A DNA stretch of 64,000 nt, taken from assembly GCF_037975245.1 (NCBI RefSeq), contig NC_092578.1:2367001-2431000 (forward strand), written 5' to 3'. Made by a program: the position numbers and the translations under genes. Positions within the stretch are counted from its first letter, which is position 1. Every line of letters begins with the position of its first letter. This DNA is from Apostichopus japonicus (Eukaryota > Echinodermata > Holothuroidea > Aspidochirotida > Stichopodidae). Under the pieces are notes generated by a model. It saw only the letters and a list, made by a program, of their open reading frames with translations. It was not told the DNA's origin and did not search any database. Of this stretch, positions 37,567-52,337 are shown piece after piece.

Positions 37567-40500
37567 AGCCTGCATAAACTGGTTTATCATGTCTATGAGA
37601 GGATGAGAATGTAGGACTGTGTACATAACTAGCCCTGGAGTAATCACACTTACAGCAGCCAGTTTAGTTCAATTTGATATACATTTTTTAATTGTGATTC
37701 ACTAGTTTTTTTGGGGTAATATATCAGCAAGGAGGTAATTTATAAGAGCAGCTTTTTAAATTGAATTTAATATAATCTATAATTATCATATTAATTTCGA
37801 AATTTGAAATTTTGGGTCTCTCAGTCCATATCAAATCAAGCCCTTTGATTATATGATTTTGTTTACCCATTGTTGAGATTGCATCAAATTATGAATTGAA
37901 TCTTTCTTGTTTGGTTTCACCTTGAAAGGAAAGTTAAATGGAATAAGTGTCTGTTTGGTAGATATATTTAAAATGTAAGCAAGTTAATGCATAAACAATA
38001 AAACACCAACTAATATTCAAATTTGAACAGGTAATGATAGACAAAGATCTCATTTCTATAGCCCTTATTCCCTGTCCTATTTGCATTTTAATTAACCAAT
38101 TAGAAAGCCTCGTAGTCATTTCCATTCAGGCATGATAATTTTGTTGAAATGCAATTTTCGAATTTGAAAAGATTTCTCATCAAAGAAGGTTGTTTCCATT
38201 CACTCTTTATTACTATTTTACTTTGACGTGTTTATTTAAACTATTGTGTTCATTGTTGATTTGTTATTTTAGGGTCGGTATATATTTCATTCAGTCTTTA
38301 GAAAACTGTGAGTTCCTTTCTTTAAAATTGATTGGATAAGAGCCTGCTTTTTGTGGCAAGGTAAACCTTTGTCATGTTATGGCCTCAATACATTGAAATA
38401 CTATGTACAGCATTGACACCATATTTGGCTGGGATTGTATTCTTATAGTACATGTGTACTTGTTTTTCTTTTTATTGCTTAGCTCTAACAGTACAGACCC
38501 TTTGTTTATTTTATTATTCTTGATTTTTGTTTGTTTATATGGAGCATATATATGTGTACAATACTTTATCAGTGAACCAATTTTTATGACCCATTTTCAA
38601 GGGAAACGACCTCATAGACTACGTCCCTATAGCATTCAACATGGGAAAGTCATGATCCTTTTTAGGGTCACAAAGAAAAAAAAAAAGAAGACAAACTTGG
38701 GAAGGTAGCCAACAAATCTGAAAGAAAGAAGATCGTAACTGATAATATTTGTGGGAAAATGTGGGAAACTTTGAACATAAATTAACTCCAAAGGTTGCAT
38801 AATTATATAACACAATTTCGCATCTCAGCACCCATAATCAGGTTAAAATGTCTCAAAGGAGATGGGCCCTGATGGACCTCCCCCCATAGGTCCCTTCCTC
38901 AGGGCCATGACACCCGCCACTCGAGGGGTCACAAAGACCGATATAGTGAAGGTGAGAAAGAGGATCATCAATCAACAAAGTCTGAAAACAAAAGATCCAC
39001 ATAATGCTAGATAGGATCACTCTTTATCAACCTTTTTTGCATATAAAGTGAACACTTTCCAGTCATCAAATGTTTGAGTTTTTATTTTATGTTTTATTTT
39101 TTTTCATGTCATTTTCAAGCTTGAAAACCATAGACAGATTTGACAATCATTTGACCATCGTTGAAAAAGTGAAAAAGAAATCAGATAAGCACCTTCTGTA
39201 GGGGTGGTCCCCTAGGTCAAGATAATTCTAGACAAGATATACTTAATTCCTGGTTTCAGGCTGAACCATAAGATTTAACAAGGGAGTTGGAGGAGCCGAA
39301 ACATATGGTGGCCCATTTTAGCTCTATAATTAGGTACGGGGGCAATGACTGTTATAATGTAGGTTATCGCACAGTACAAATTGATATACTGTAGTATCAG
39401 TCCAAAGGGTTTTAAAAGTTTTGGCAAGATGCATAATTTGTGACAATTTATGCAAAACAGTCATTTTGCCTAGATCAATGTGGATATCATCTGTGGAATC
39501 CGGTCCTCTCCACCTCCCCCCAGCTCTTATGCACTCAGTTTCCAATTATTCAGTCACATATAACTACTTGCCAATAACTGCTCTTTCACCTATGTACACA
39601 TTGAATGATTGTTTTATTACTATGAGTAAACTGAGTCGATCTTATAGTTATGTGCCCATCCCAGTAACCCAGACCCCCACCCTTACCTTATCTTGCCTCA
39701 ATATACACCCCCACCTACCACACAGTTCCCATCAAGTCAAGTAATGTATGGTGTGTTTTATTGACCTATTTTATTATATTTGCAGTTTAATATTTTTTTC
39801 ATAGAAATTTTGAAATTCACAGAAGCCAAGAGCATGAATATCATGCAGAGCTCTTTGTAAAGTGAGTGGCATATTCTATTGTGGTGGTCAACGTTTTGTG
39901 AACCTCATATATAACCTGTTCTAGATGGAATTTATTATCTGATTTTTAATTTGATACCACCTGGTTCCCTTTTATTTTAATTGTTTGTTTGTTATTTCAA
40001 GGGCGGCAAAATCTCTTTTAAGTGCTTAATTGGAATACTCCTGATTCTATTATTGTTAATTATTAGTAATAACAACAGATTTTGTTTTATATTATAGGTG
40101 TTATGAAAATATAAAAAAATGGTTGTGTTATCGACTGTATTAGGCATTAACTACGACCTTCACTGCACCCCCATCAGACCACTAACGAAAAATTTGAAAT
40201 ACTTGAAGTAGAGACCTTGACAAAGTCTTTGCAATCCTTATGAGAACGTAGAACTGTTCCCCTTTGACATTTAACCCTAAGTGTACTATAACGATTACCT
40301 CAACTGCAATATTTTGACGTTCTGGGACTGACATTTTCTACTCTTACTTCCTCCAGAAGAAGTAGACTAAGTTTTAATTTGAAATGCTCTGCTTCTGTTC
40401 TGTTCATCAACCTTCCACCTCTTCCTTCTCTATTCCCCCCCCCCCCCGCCCCCTATCCTTCCCTCCAATTTGTTATCCGATCTAAGGGGAAGAATTACAA

Positions 40501-40907
40501 TATTTCCTAGCCCCTTTTTAATCATGAAGTGTTTGACCCTATTGATATCCTAAAAGTTTGCCTCTGGTGAATTACAGTGCATTTGTTCCTTTGATTTTAA
40601 CACTTTGATTATAAGTTAAATGTGAAAAGGTTTTAGCACTCCATAATATTTGACGTAAAGGTTCACAAGTTCATTGAGAGACAGACAGACAGAAAAAAAG
40701 GTACTCATGGAATAATGAGTGGTAGGATTGTTCTCCCTCTGTAGCTAGGGGAATTACAAATATTTAGAGAACTTTTGAATGACATGGGAAAGTTAAAAGG
40801 TATTGACTATGATAGTTTTATAAAGTTCTTTGTAAACTTTGTGAGGAAATGTTCAAGCACTTTCATGAAAATTCAAATAACTTTGCTTGAAGGTCACATC
40901 CTCCCAG

Positions 40908-40925
40908 CCCCCCCCCCAAAAAAAA
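40908..40925. repeat. C(10)A(8) tract
   Basis: C run joined to A run, plus-strand orientation C then A. Confidence 0.95.
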
Positions 40926-40987
40926 CACATATAAAACAGATAAACCCTCTGCTTGTATGTGAATGAGCTTGATGTAAATAAACCACA

Positions 40988-41011
40988 CCCCCCCCCCCAA
41001 AAAAAAAAAAA
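40988..41011. repeat. C(11)A(13) tract
   Basis: Second C-to-A tract only about 60 bp after the previous one, same orientation. Confidence 0.95.
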
Positions 41012-42618
41012 TACTAGCACATTTTTTGTAAATTTATGGATGTTTGGAAAGTTTTAAAATGAATAACAGAAACATCAGATATTTCAAAAAGTTAATGACC
41101 TGAATTGAACTGCAGAGAAGATAATTAATTATTAATGAAAGCAGAGGTTTCTCCTAATTTAATACCATTAGATTTTATCTGTACTTTCAGTTTGTAGTAA
41201 TGTCTACATTAATTTGTGATGATATTTAACACCTCAGGGTTGATAAGAGATGGTGACCTTTAAAAGTTGAGCATTTTGTATCGACTCAGCAGTCGACAGC
41301 TCGTTATATATTTAAACCTGCTGTGGATGCATTCCGAAACGATGACAAATTTATAATTAATATTTGAATCAGTGCTGTTTAACTTGGCTGTTTTATTGCT
41401 AAATAAACAAAAGACTTGGGTGACCAGATATTCAGACCAGAATGGAAATATTGATTATATCGGTTTAATTGTATGCAGCTTTCATCTAATGCAATGTTAT
41501 TTTGATCAGTGCATTGTACCATATGGTTTGGTCAAATTGCTTCAGATAATTGGTGAGTCAATTAGATGTACATACTTCAATGCTTAATCATTTCAGTAAA
41601 TTAACATTAAATGAACAACTTAATTAATGATCTTGTTTTATTATAAGTGCTTCATTGCCCTGACACACATCTCTAGTACGAATCAAATATGCAAATATGG
41701 CATTTCTGTCATATTCTTTTCTTCACACCCCCCCCTACCCACCCCCTTTGTTACTTAAATGGAAAGGCTGACTTTAGTCAAGATAAGGAAATGCATTGTT
41801 GTGCAATTTTAACTTTGATTAGAATCACTAATTTACCAGAGCTAATGCACAAAGTGGCTTTGAAGGTGAAAAGTCTCATATGGGTGGACACTTCTGATCG
41901 TAGTAGGACCTCAGGGGGGTCTGTTCTTCTCATTTCCTGTCATGATTTGAGGCAGCCCTTGAGGCATTCTATTTATGTAGTTGATTCCCAGACAATATTA
42001 GGGTACCTTTATCAATCATAATAGGTGCTAGACTTTGTTCCTGAAGAGAGATAAAATAATGTTAATAAAAAAAAAATTAAAAAGGGGGAAAAAACAAAAA
42101 TGGGCCAATGTTTGAATTGAGTCTTTATGCGCACGCACGGTGCTCATAAAGTAGGTCAAGAAGTGCACAATAGTTTGTTATTTTATGGACGGTCGCTTAT
42201 CTAACACAGCAGGGGAAGGCTTTTTATTATTTATTTATTCTAAGTTTTTTTATATATATTTTTTTGCAGTTTATTTAGAAGTTCTATAGTTTCTTTTATG
42301 TATTCTTGTCCTTGACTTTATAACTACTTATCTATATCTCTCGCCCCACTTGTGATTTTATTGTATAGCTACAAAAATGAATATTTGTGTTAAGTCAATG
42401 TTTAGCCAGATTCCTAACACGCCTCTCATCTTTTGTTGTCGGAAATATTTAGGCCACTCGTACGTTGCTTTCCTTTTAACAGCAGCCAGAAACCAGGTCC
42501 TCTTATAAACATCAAACAACAAACTTATCTCAGATTGTTCATTACAGACAAACTTAACTGTTGACTTGGCCTACTTCAAATCTGGGTCAACCAGGGTTTG
42601 CTGTACCAATGTTCAAAG

Positions 42619-42664
42619 AGTGGGTGGGTGGGTGGTGGGTGAGTGGTCGAGTGGGAGGGGGGAG
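42619..42664. repeat. G-rich GTGGGTGGGTGG tract
   Basis: GGGT/GGTG repeats followed by a GGGAGGGGGG block. Simple sequence with G-quadruplex potential on plus. Confidence 0.8.
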
Positions 42665-45600
42665 ATGGGGGCTGGAATGAGGGAGGAAAGAGAGGTATGG
42701 AAACGGTAGATAAGATCTTAAGTTATTGAGTAATTCAACTTTAAAAATAGGTCTCAAACTTTATACGAAAGGACATAAGGCTGTACTCATTTTTTAAAAA
42801 TTTCAAAGTATGTGTGACATTTGTAAACTTTTTCACGGTGTTCACCATGTTACATGGTTTTGGATAGTTTTAACTTTTTAGAAGTCGTAAATCTCTACTA
42901 AACCGTGTCAAACAGTACTTAACCGAGTAATAAAGAGTTACACATCCATGTCGTAATTATTTGTTAATTGAATAGAATTATTTGATAAATGTCATCAAAG
43001 TAATACTAAATTACAGTTACTAGAGGAATTAGTAAGAGTATACCATATAATAACATCAAGCCACAGTGTTACATAAATGGTATAAGAAGGGCATCATGAA
43101 CACATGATGAAAATAGGTGAATGAACTTCCTTCACCTCAATGTCATTCACGAAGATCACAAAATGTCAGGAGCTGGCTTTTGTTTTGAAACCGCTGCAAC
43201 GTCCATCTGAAATAAATTTTTACTCAACCAGGGACATTCATTTCATAATCCTGTGAAACATTTTCACTTCGAAGTAGAGGGACAAAAAAGAAAAGTTTTC
43301 CATTGATAAGAAGGATGTTTTTTTGTTGGGGGGGGGGTTGGGGGGATGAGATGGAAGGAAATATAAAACAAGTTGACAAAATTTGATACAAAGGAAGATA
43401 AAAAGGAAGTAAAGAAGGTTGTAACAACTGAGATATCAAAATAATTTCCAGTATGTCTGGATTCATGATGACAAAGTTTTGATTTACATATTTAAAAGCA
43501 GAAATTTGGAGACCTTCAATAGCCATTTATATTACCAAAGAGGTGGTTTTAACAGAAAAAAGACCATTAGCTGCAGTAGATGTTGAAGAAAAAGCAATGC
43601 AGCTTCATTTGTCTGTGCACAGCGATTTTGTGTTGCTCTAATGTCGAGATTTATTTTCTAAATTATTCCTTGATATATATCCAGATGATTTGATTGGTTT
43701 TTGCTTGCTATCAGTTTTCAGCTGAAATGTGATTCAATCTTCTGTAAGTCATTCCCAAAAAAGCAACTTATCGTCCAATGTCATGTCCTTGTGATTTACA
43801 CGATATTTTGTTTACTCTAGCCTATCATATGTGACTGAGAACAAACCACATGATTCCTTAATGTTAGCCACCTTGGCGTGTGTTTGCCCACACGAAAGTG
43901 TTGTTGACGAAATGGTAGTATTGGAAGGGAAACATAATCTAAACTTACATTCCCAAACAACTGTTTTGTAGTTTGAACAGTTTGGGGGTGCTATTGTACA
44001 TAATTTTCATATTTTCATTATTGGAAACATGCATACTCTTCACATTAATTCCTTTTGACAAATTTATTCCTGTTTAACTCCAACAACATAAAATTTTGAA
44101 AGTTCTGCAAGAGCTCCTACCATTGCATGAAAGGGAAAATGTAAGAGGGATTGGGACAAGCAGAACCTCAGTGAAAGGTGAAACTTTTAAGGATCCCAAA
44201 TTCTATTTAATGGACCTGGAATGGTTGAAATATATGCGGGGAAAAGTAGTTAAAAAGACTTCTGGAAGTAGATATCTGCCAGGTTCTCCTCTTGCCATTG
44301 AGGCATTAATTGTCCAGGGTTAATTTAATCTGAATTATTAAAATCATAATTTAGTCTAAGTTACTAAAAATTACTAAAATTGGCCGGCAAATACCATTCT
44401 CTGATCAGAAAAATTTATGTTTTTTTTTATCCTTTTTTTTCATAACACAGCTTTTATAGGACATAAATATGTTATGTAAATTGCAAAAGTGGGACTATCA
44501 AGATGTCTTGCAAATGCTTGGCTTCGATTGGACTTTATATTTATTTGAATAGCCTACTTTCGTGCCGAGTCTAAAACAGCTATGGGATGCCGAAAGGGAC
44601 AAAGTACCAGCTTTAGCTCATGTCACTATTAGTGCCCTGTCATGCCTTATAGGATATATCCATGATGTTGATGCTTATGATTTTGATCATTATGCAGCTC
44701 ATGAACATGTACGTTTTCTTGCTGTGGAAAGACATTTTCATGACGTGAAATGTAGCACTTTATAAACTTGATAAATTTCAGAGCATGTTCCAGTTTTGGT
44801 GTGTACCAAATATGTCAGGAAAGATATGTTCATGTTATAAGTTCATAGATCTAACATGTAGTTCATGCTGCCATCATCTATGTACATGACAATTTATAGC
44901 AGCGACATTAATGTTTACATCTGCTACAGTTACATTATGAATATTCATGAAGAACCCTCTGGAACCATCATAACAATCGTCATCTTTTTGTGAGACTTTT
45001 GGTTTTCTGGAAACAGTAAGTAAAGCTAGTCAACTATGTATGATATCTTACACCAAATATTGAAATTATGCAACCCACTAATTTTGACAGTCAATGGTGT
45101 GTTATTGTAAATTTGTAAAAACAAGTACTTGATTGCTTTATCATTATTGCAACAATGTACATAAAGACAACAACCTGATTTAAGATGAAAGATGGAGAGA
45201 TAATGTGGGTTTAATTTCAGTAATTTGTCACTGTTGTCAACTGAAAGCTGTTTGGTCCTTGTTGACTAAACAGATGCAAAGTCTGGGATAATGCTCCACA
45301 AATCCTATTCCCTTTCTGCTCTCCTTCAAATTTAAATTTAAATAACCTTCTACCATTCAACTCCTTTTCTTGAGTTTGTCCAAGACTATTGGATTTTGTC
45401 TTTTGAAATTCAAACAGATCTGTTCCTAACATTAAGTAGTTGTAATTAATTATAACTTGGTAGATGTCTTATGTATGGTCAACTACAATGGTACATATGA
45501 TATGAAGGATATTATCTCGGGATAAAATAACTTGTGAAAGGTTTGAAGTGAAAAAAAATCAATATTTAAATGACAAGGTATCCTCAAACAGGGAGGATAC

Positions 45601-46977
45601 ACACAACAAAAACCCAAGATTATTGAGCGACAGTGCCAAGGTTAGCATGAATGGATACTGTAATAAATTGGTCATGATTTCATCTCTGGTCAAAATAACC
45701 AGCCCCTGCCCCTGAACACGATTTGAATGCATTTATAGAAACTCAAGGTGGAGAGGAGTGAAAAATAAAAGTTAAGAAAGTTGGGAATTTTGTGTACTTT
45801 TCCTTCTCCAAGTGGTTCACAGCATATATTTATCAATGAAAGTTATTAGCCACCCTTTATATTTCATTGCATTTTCACTTGTCAAACAAAACTCAAAACG
45901 ACAACAATTGTTCACAGCAAAAGCACAAAATGTTCATAATTTACCCTGTCCCCTCCCCCTTTCTGTGGTTATTTGGAAAATTCATGTTTTATCACATTTC
46001 AATAATTATCCTTTTACCACTCTCCTATTTCATTTAGTACATAGTTTGTAACTGAATGTACCCTGTGAAATGTGAATGAATAACCTTGGTATAATTTTTG
46101 TCATGTTTTATAAAAAACATGAAGCCCATTATTATATTTAAACCTTGATAATAAAACCACAAGGAGGAATATGAAGGCAGAATATCCTAGATGTTACTTG
46201 TGCTTTGGGTGATGCCATAGGCCATTAATTAAAGAGGTAGGGAATCAAGATTTTATCTACAAATGTTCAATCCTGTACCAAACTTCCCGTTCCTGGTACC
46301 AAACATTTCAATGGACAGTCTTTTCACTGCCACTTCCTCTTGAACAAACTCATGATACCATTAATGTTTAGTTACAAGTTTCTCAACATCTATAAATAGT
46401 AAACAAATTTAAGTTGTTGATAAATTTGTTATCCTTTGATATTTCATATTATCATTCTTCTTATCTTTTCCAATGATTTAGAAAGTTTTGACTTGTTCCA
46501 TATTTGTCCATAAATGCATCAACCATTGAATCGCCATTTACAGAAATGAAATGTTAGGCAACCCAGGAGAAAGAGAAGAAACTCTGATAATTCCAATTGT
46601 TCCGTTAGTTTAATTTTCAAAAGTTTACTTCTTTTATTTCTTGTCTAAATGTTGCAGCACCATATTTTAAACTATTTAAATTATTAAATTTCAAAATTGA
46701 ATACCCTACATATAATACTAACAGCACAGCCTGAAATCCTCCCCGCTCACCCCCCCCCCCTCCCCATCCCTTTCTAACTCTGGTTTAAGAAAGTTATGGA
46801 GACTACATCATACTATAAAAAAAAAAGTGTTAAAAAAAAGTTACCAAAATAAGAAAGGGCCTAAATACTAACATAAGCCAATTTGTCAATGAATGTTTAA
46901 TTATTTGCTTAAATTTAATCTTTTGTTGTTCTTTTCTATTAATTAATTAATTAAAAAACAAGATGAAGTATACTCAC

Positions 46978-47055
46978 ATTTAATGAATGAGGAATGAAGT
47001 CCAAGGTAGGTGGTTCGTAACCACAATTGACGCAAGCAGATTGAGTTGCACCCAT
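46978..47055 (-). CDS. candidate first coding exon, N-myristoylation-type N-terminus, protein unidentified
   Basis: On the minus strand an ATG at 47055-47053 in a strong context (A at -3, G at +4) opens exactly 26 codons to a good donor, AAT|GTGAGT (GT at 46977-46976), phase 0. The peptide starts MGATQSACVNCGYE. Gly2 with Ser6 fits the N-myristoyltransferase pattern, and Cys8 and Cys11 could be palmitoylated, which would suggest a membrane-tethered protein. The exon may begin after ATCTTTCAG, at 47123, leaving about 68 nt of 5' UTR. I do not recognise the protein and found no downstream exon, so this rests on start context and donor only. Confidence 0.4.
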
Positions 47056-49795
47056 CGTGGACACTTCAGCTCGATAGAAGGTTCCGTAACTAATAGCTGG
47101 CAGGCACCTCGCTCAATTGTTGACTGAAAGATTTTTTTATTTTTTTATTTTTTACAAAGAAGGAAAAGGGGAAAATTTTCATTCACCCACAAAAGGTAGC
47201 TTGAACAGTTCTTCGGTGTTGGGTCCTTCTCTCCCAGACATCCATAAAAAAAATGAAAAAGCTGGATAGATCGCTGGGATATTTAACTTTAACAAACCTT
47301 TGCACCGATGAACTCATCAAGCAACAAATCTTTCTTGTGTTTGCGTTAATTGGTGGTGTTGGTATATGTATGGTTCTCCTTCACGAATGACCCCATGTCT
47401 CCAACGATCTAGGGCTGACTACTCTACAATGAAATCCACTGAAGTGTTGAAGACTTTGTCAAAACTATCAATGTAGCAACAACAAAACAAAAAGTAGGAA
47501 AAAGAGTCGAACACTCGGTAGTAGTAGTAGTAAATGGTGGTCTGGACGAAGAATAGGATATTATAACTGTCATATTTTTTAGAGATCAGCTTCTAAATGG
47601 AAATAAATATAACAGGGAAACCTCTCTTGACTGGAACATTCTGCTGGTGGATATAAAGAGGTATTTAAACCTTCCTGACACTTTCTAGGACATTAAAGTA
47701 GACTGAAGGAACAAAGGCCACTTTTTTTAATATTCCCACTTTGATGATGACACAGTTTCTACTCTTTTCTTTTTTCCATATTTTTCTTTTTTTTATATTT
47801 TTTTTATTTCCTGAAAAAAAAAGCATGGTTTACAAGGTTATTGTTAACTCAAGAGTATCAGCTGTTACAGAGGCTTTTGTTATTTATGAGTTCAAGAGAA
47901 GGTGTAGGGATAATTTATGACCCGTCTCTGATGGGGGGGGGGAGCATTTGCCAAAAAGATTTTTTATTTTATTTTTTTCTTGTTAGGGTAAAGGAAGTCT
48001 TAGATAGAGAGTACATACTATGGATGATAGTGGTGTAAGGGTGCTTTTTATGGTGTATGATTTGTTAAGTGTGACATATCTTCATCTTAAGGGGGCAAGA
48101 CTATCAATTTTAACTGATTTGATCTGCCAGAGGTGAGAAGAAGTGATTGTCTTCTATACATTGCACTGTAAACAAAGTGGCAGCTATGGTTGTTATTTGT
48201 TACAAGGATTGAAAGAAGTATGCTAAGGGGGGAGACTTTGTGGCTGGAAGTAGATGTGCAAAGTTCATTCTGTTCTTTTGTACAAGTTTTGTAATACTGG
48301 TTGTAGTAAAGGTAGATAAGTAAGAGGTTGATGGGATTGTCAGTTCAGCAGGCCATTGCTGCTGCGGTTATAGTCAGGTAAACTTACTTTCACTATTATC
48401 CTGTGTGTTATTAAAGTAGTAATATGTATACTGCCCAACTGAAGGATGTAGTGGTGAGAATATTTTAAAGAGGAAAAAAACTTGATTTGGGAGAGGATGG
48501 AGTTATAAATATTATTTATCACTTTTAAACCGTAAATTTATTAATCACAACTTTCACCTCTAAATCGAAGAAGATTAACCTCTGATTGATATATTTTTTT
48601 TTCCCCCTTCTGTTTTTTGTTTTGTTTTTTGTTGTTGTCCCTTACGCACAAGATGCTGAATAAAGGATTCTTTGATAAATGTTTGAAGTGAACTAATAAC
48701 CCCCAACCCCCACCCTCACCCAACCCCCAAACCCGACCCTGCCCTATAACTTTGAATTTGAAATTGTGTTGCCGAGAATGTACTACTGTTGTTTCAAAGA
48801 CATTGTTCAAAGTGTTGCATTGTGAGTATAAAGAATGTAAAATTTCTTAAATGAATATAGGACCGCCTTGTAAACTGCTTCCATGTTCATTAATTTAATC
48901 ACTACCGCAATATAATTCTCCTCCCCCTGCCCCCTCTTTTTTTATTTACTAAGGATAATGCTTTGTAAATTTCATTCATCCTTCTTTTAGTTTTGTATAC
49001 CTCCCCTGCCCCCCCCTCCCTCGCACTGATGAAAATTGTCTGTGATGGGATATTCCACGTCCGATTTCCAACTTTCCGATCTAAAACAAAATTTCTTAAC
49101 TTTTTGCCATTATAAACATGTGAAGAGGGGATAAGAGGACGACTACTAGATCATTAAAAGTCAACTGGCTGGACCATACCATTATTTTGGACAGGATTGG
49201 CTCCGTGAAAAACTAGAAAGGAATCGAATGTGATATTTTTTGCTCTGTTGAATAAATGAACTCTTTAATTTCATGACGACTGGATGATTTACAGTATTAG
49301 ATCTACAGATAAATATAGCCCAACCAATAACCAACATGGCAAATATCCGATGAAGTGCACTGTGAAATGGTCAATGCCCGCAAACGGCCAAATTTGTTTG
49401 AGCTAACCATCTGGAAAATTGTGATTTTTGCACGGGAAAGGAACAAGTTAGTTGACGAGTATCATGGGAGGTTACTGTTAAGCTGTTTCTACTTATTAGT
49501 GGGTAGTGTCTCGCGTGCAGTAGGGGCCTAATAATATAGATTGTATAATATTAAAAGAAACAAGTATTTGACTGCAGCCTATAAGACACACGTTATAATT
49601 GTTGGAATGCCTGAAACTCTGTTGGCTGGGAGGTTTCCAAGTTTGAGACCAGACAGAGTGTCAAAAGGGATGAATAAATGTCGCTTCTTGATTTCCCTAC
49701 CGACCTGCATTTGTTTTATCTGTCAGATTTGCCATGGAGATAAAATTGGCATTACCTCTTAAAGTCACAGTGTAATTGAGGTTTTCACACCTCAG

Positions 49796-50007
49796 CTGTG
49801 GTGCCTGAGCAGTATATCCATCATGTCTCTAACGATAATTGCAGTGATGCCATTGGACCAAGTGGCAGATTCTTGGCGGCAAATGTCACAAGTGTGTCTG
49901 CGGTCAGAGCAGTAAAAGTCAAGGTGTTCCAGTTCACTAACCTTGCGGTTAATCAGATTAATTCTGCTAACAAGGAATACCCCATCAGATCCCTCCATAC
50001 CTGCAGA
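49796..50007 (+). other. unexplained open island, possible exon
   Basis: Follows a pyrimidine-rich TTTTCACACCTCAG and stays open on plus for about 70 codons to TAA (50008-50010), with a balanced, protein-like composition (VTSVSAVRAVKVKVFQFTN and similar). The minus strand is also open over the same bases. No donor is visible at its end, so on plus it would be a last exon. I recognise no domain. Confidence 0.2.
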
Positions 50008-52337
50008 TAATTATTTATCTGTAGAAATGAGGTTTTTACTTAAGAGGGTTTGCTTTTTTGCTCTTTATATCTATTGGATATAATTTCATGGAAATAATTA
50101 GAGTCATGTCATAGGTCATCCCATAGATAAGTAGAGAAACAAAGAGTGTTTTTACCAGTTGCAGTGTATTTGTAACTTAACGTCACACAAAGTATTCTCA
50201 ATATTACTACATCTTATGCCATGAGGGATGTATCTGACCTTGAAAAAAGTTTTGCTACTTTTTGGAAAGGGAAAAAAGAAGAAAAAATAATGCAATACCC
50301 TAATCCTGCAACACCTTCATTGCATGTTATACTTTAGCCTGCTTTACATATTATGCAAGAATCAAGGGTAAAGGCGTATTAATGGTATTAATGCCATTAC
50401 CAGCTATTTGTGTGTTTTGAACGTATATGCAGAATGTAGTAGATTTAATGTATGTTCAAAAGGAGCAACATATTTTACCTTCTCGTTATTGAATTTGAGT
50501 CGTATTATATTTTTACCTATGGAACTTAACGGACATTTAAATTGGGTGGCAGGTATTCAACCTTTAACTATCCTCCCAGGTAAATTTATGTTACTGGATG
50601 AACATGTATCCCTAAAATAGCAAAGCACTGCATTCCACTCTGACAAGTTTATGCAAGCAGACACTTTTTGACAAGCCATGCTATTGAGTATAAACCACAT
50701 TTAAGACTAAAGAATTCAAATAACTGCATTTTTTTGGTCCTTCCAAGTACTTTTGTTTCGATTAGAAAGTGGAAATATGGTCATTGTTGTTACTTACTTC
50801 TGAAAAATAAATAAATAAATAAAAATTATGATTGACTTATTTTAACTTTGGGCTGTGTATCTTACTTCTCTATGATACAAAGTGTAAAAAAAAATAGGGT
50901 GGGGGGGGGGGAATATAATGTTGCACTTCTTAACCAATTGAACTGAGCAAAGTTAATCCAAAAAGAGGGCTTTAATTTCAATGTTACCAACAAAGCAACA
51001 ATCTGAATGAAAAAACATTAAAAAAGGTCAGTTGAATGTTGAGTAATATTATGAGAAACAAACCTCCACAAATTTTAATTGTCGCTCAATCCCCCTCCCC
51101 TCTTCCCCACCCCAACCCGCCTCCATGTTTAACGGATGACCATTACATCTGTGATACGTAACTTACTCTGACTGTTCCTGCCAAACTTGACTAATGCAGC
51201 TCTTGTTATCTGAACTTGGTATCATATTTGTTTGTATTCGTAACCTCCTTTCTTTCTTTTTTTCTTCTATTGTTTGCTGATATCGCCTTAATTTGCTTGT
51301 TGAAACAAGATGCTATAAGTAGAACAGTCTAGATTTCATTGATAAGATAGTGTTATTGATCTGTCTAATTCAGACCCCCTCAAATTTGGTATCTAGGACA
51401 CCGTCAATAACCAAGCATGTTACCTGAAATAGATTTTCATCTCACCTGAAGAATGGTTGGTATTCATAACTCAGAAATGCTTTCCTGGTTTTAAAAGTAT
51501 CAATTATTTCAGGTGTGGGGGGTTATTTTTCCAGGTATACAGCTCTTGATAATTTTAGCAGCATAATGAGAAATCGACTCTCAGATAGGTCAGGGCCTTT
51601 TGAAGAAAAAACGAGTGCAGCGAACCGTTAACCTAACAAAAGCAAAAATGACATTAAGAAATGAAAAAGTAGGTGTCGAACAATGGAAAGCTTCCTTTTG
51701 TTGCAATACTTATAATTATTTCATCCTCACCTACCTCCTATCTCTCTCTTTGACTCTCTGACAAAATCATTTTCAGGAGTAATATTTGGTTAGAATAAAA
51801 TATGTTGGAACTACGTAACAAGACAGAAATTTTCTTAAATTTTTTAGGTCAAGTGGTATTTGAAGCACTGTATCATATAAGGGTTGGGTGGGGGTTGGGA
51901 GACTTGTGGAGGGTGATAGGGTGAGGAAGGAGGGGGACAGAGTTAGTTACAAAGGACGTCTATGGTACCTCTGAATTTGCATCAGTCAACTTCTTACTTT
52001 GTAGAAGTTGTTGAGCTTCTTACTTCATGTTTGCACTCATTATTTACAACATTCCGCTTATGAATGTTCAAAACTGAAGCACCCCATTCCCCTCCTGCCA
52101 ACCCTCTTTGTTCTCCTTCCATGCTTGTCCAGTCATATATACGAATCATTGGAGAAACTCAAGACAGTGAAACTAATTTGATTTAATAATAGTAAAAATA
52201 GTAAAACGGTTCTGAAGTGACTACTCAGTTACGTTTTAATAATGCTTACAAATCTGCTAGCTAGTATCAACAGATTATTTGTGTCTTGTTGGAAGAATAT
52301 TAATAAATTTATTTCGTTAGCTTTTATCTGCACCCGA

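Larger units (their letters stand above)
27556..46977. other. gene-poor stretch with simple repeats
   Basis: No confident exon in about 19 kb. The longer open frames (34898-35344 plus, 41689-42021 plus, 27837-28169 minus) have no recognisable domain and read like random translation of AT-rich DNA. Two neighbouring plus-strand frames at 44078-44323 and 44562-44765 look slightly more protein-like but match nothing I know. G and C homopolymers (for example 15 G at 32779-32793, 13 C at 40435-40447) are frequent. The downstream exons of the minus-strand candidate at 46978-47055, if real, should lie here, but I could not find them. Confidence 0.5.
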
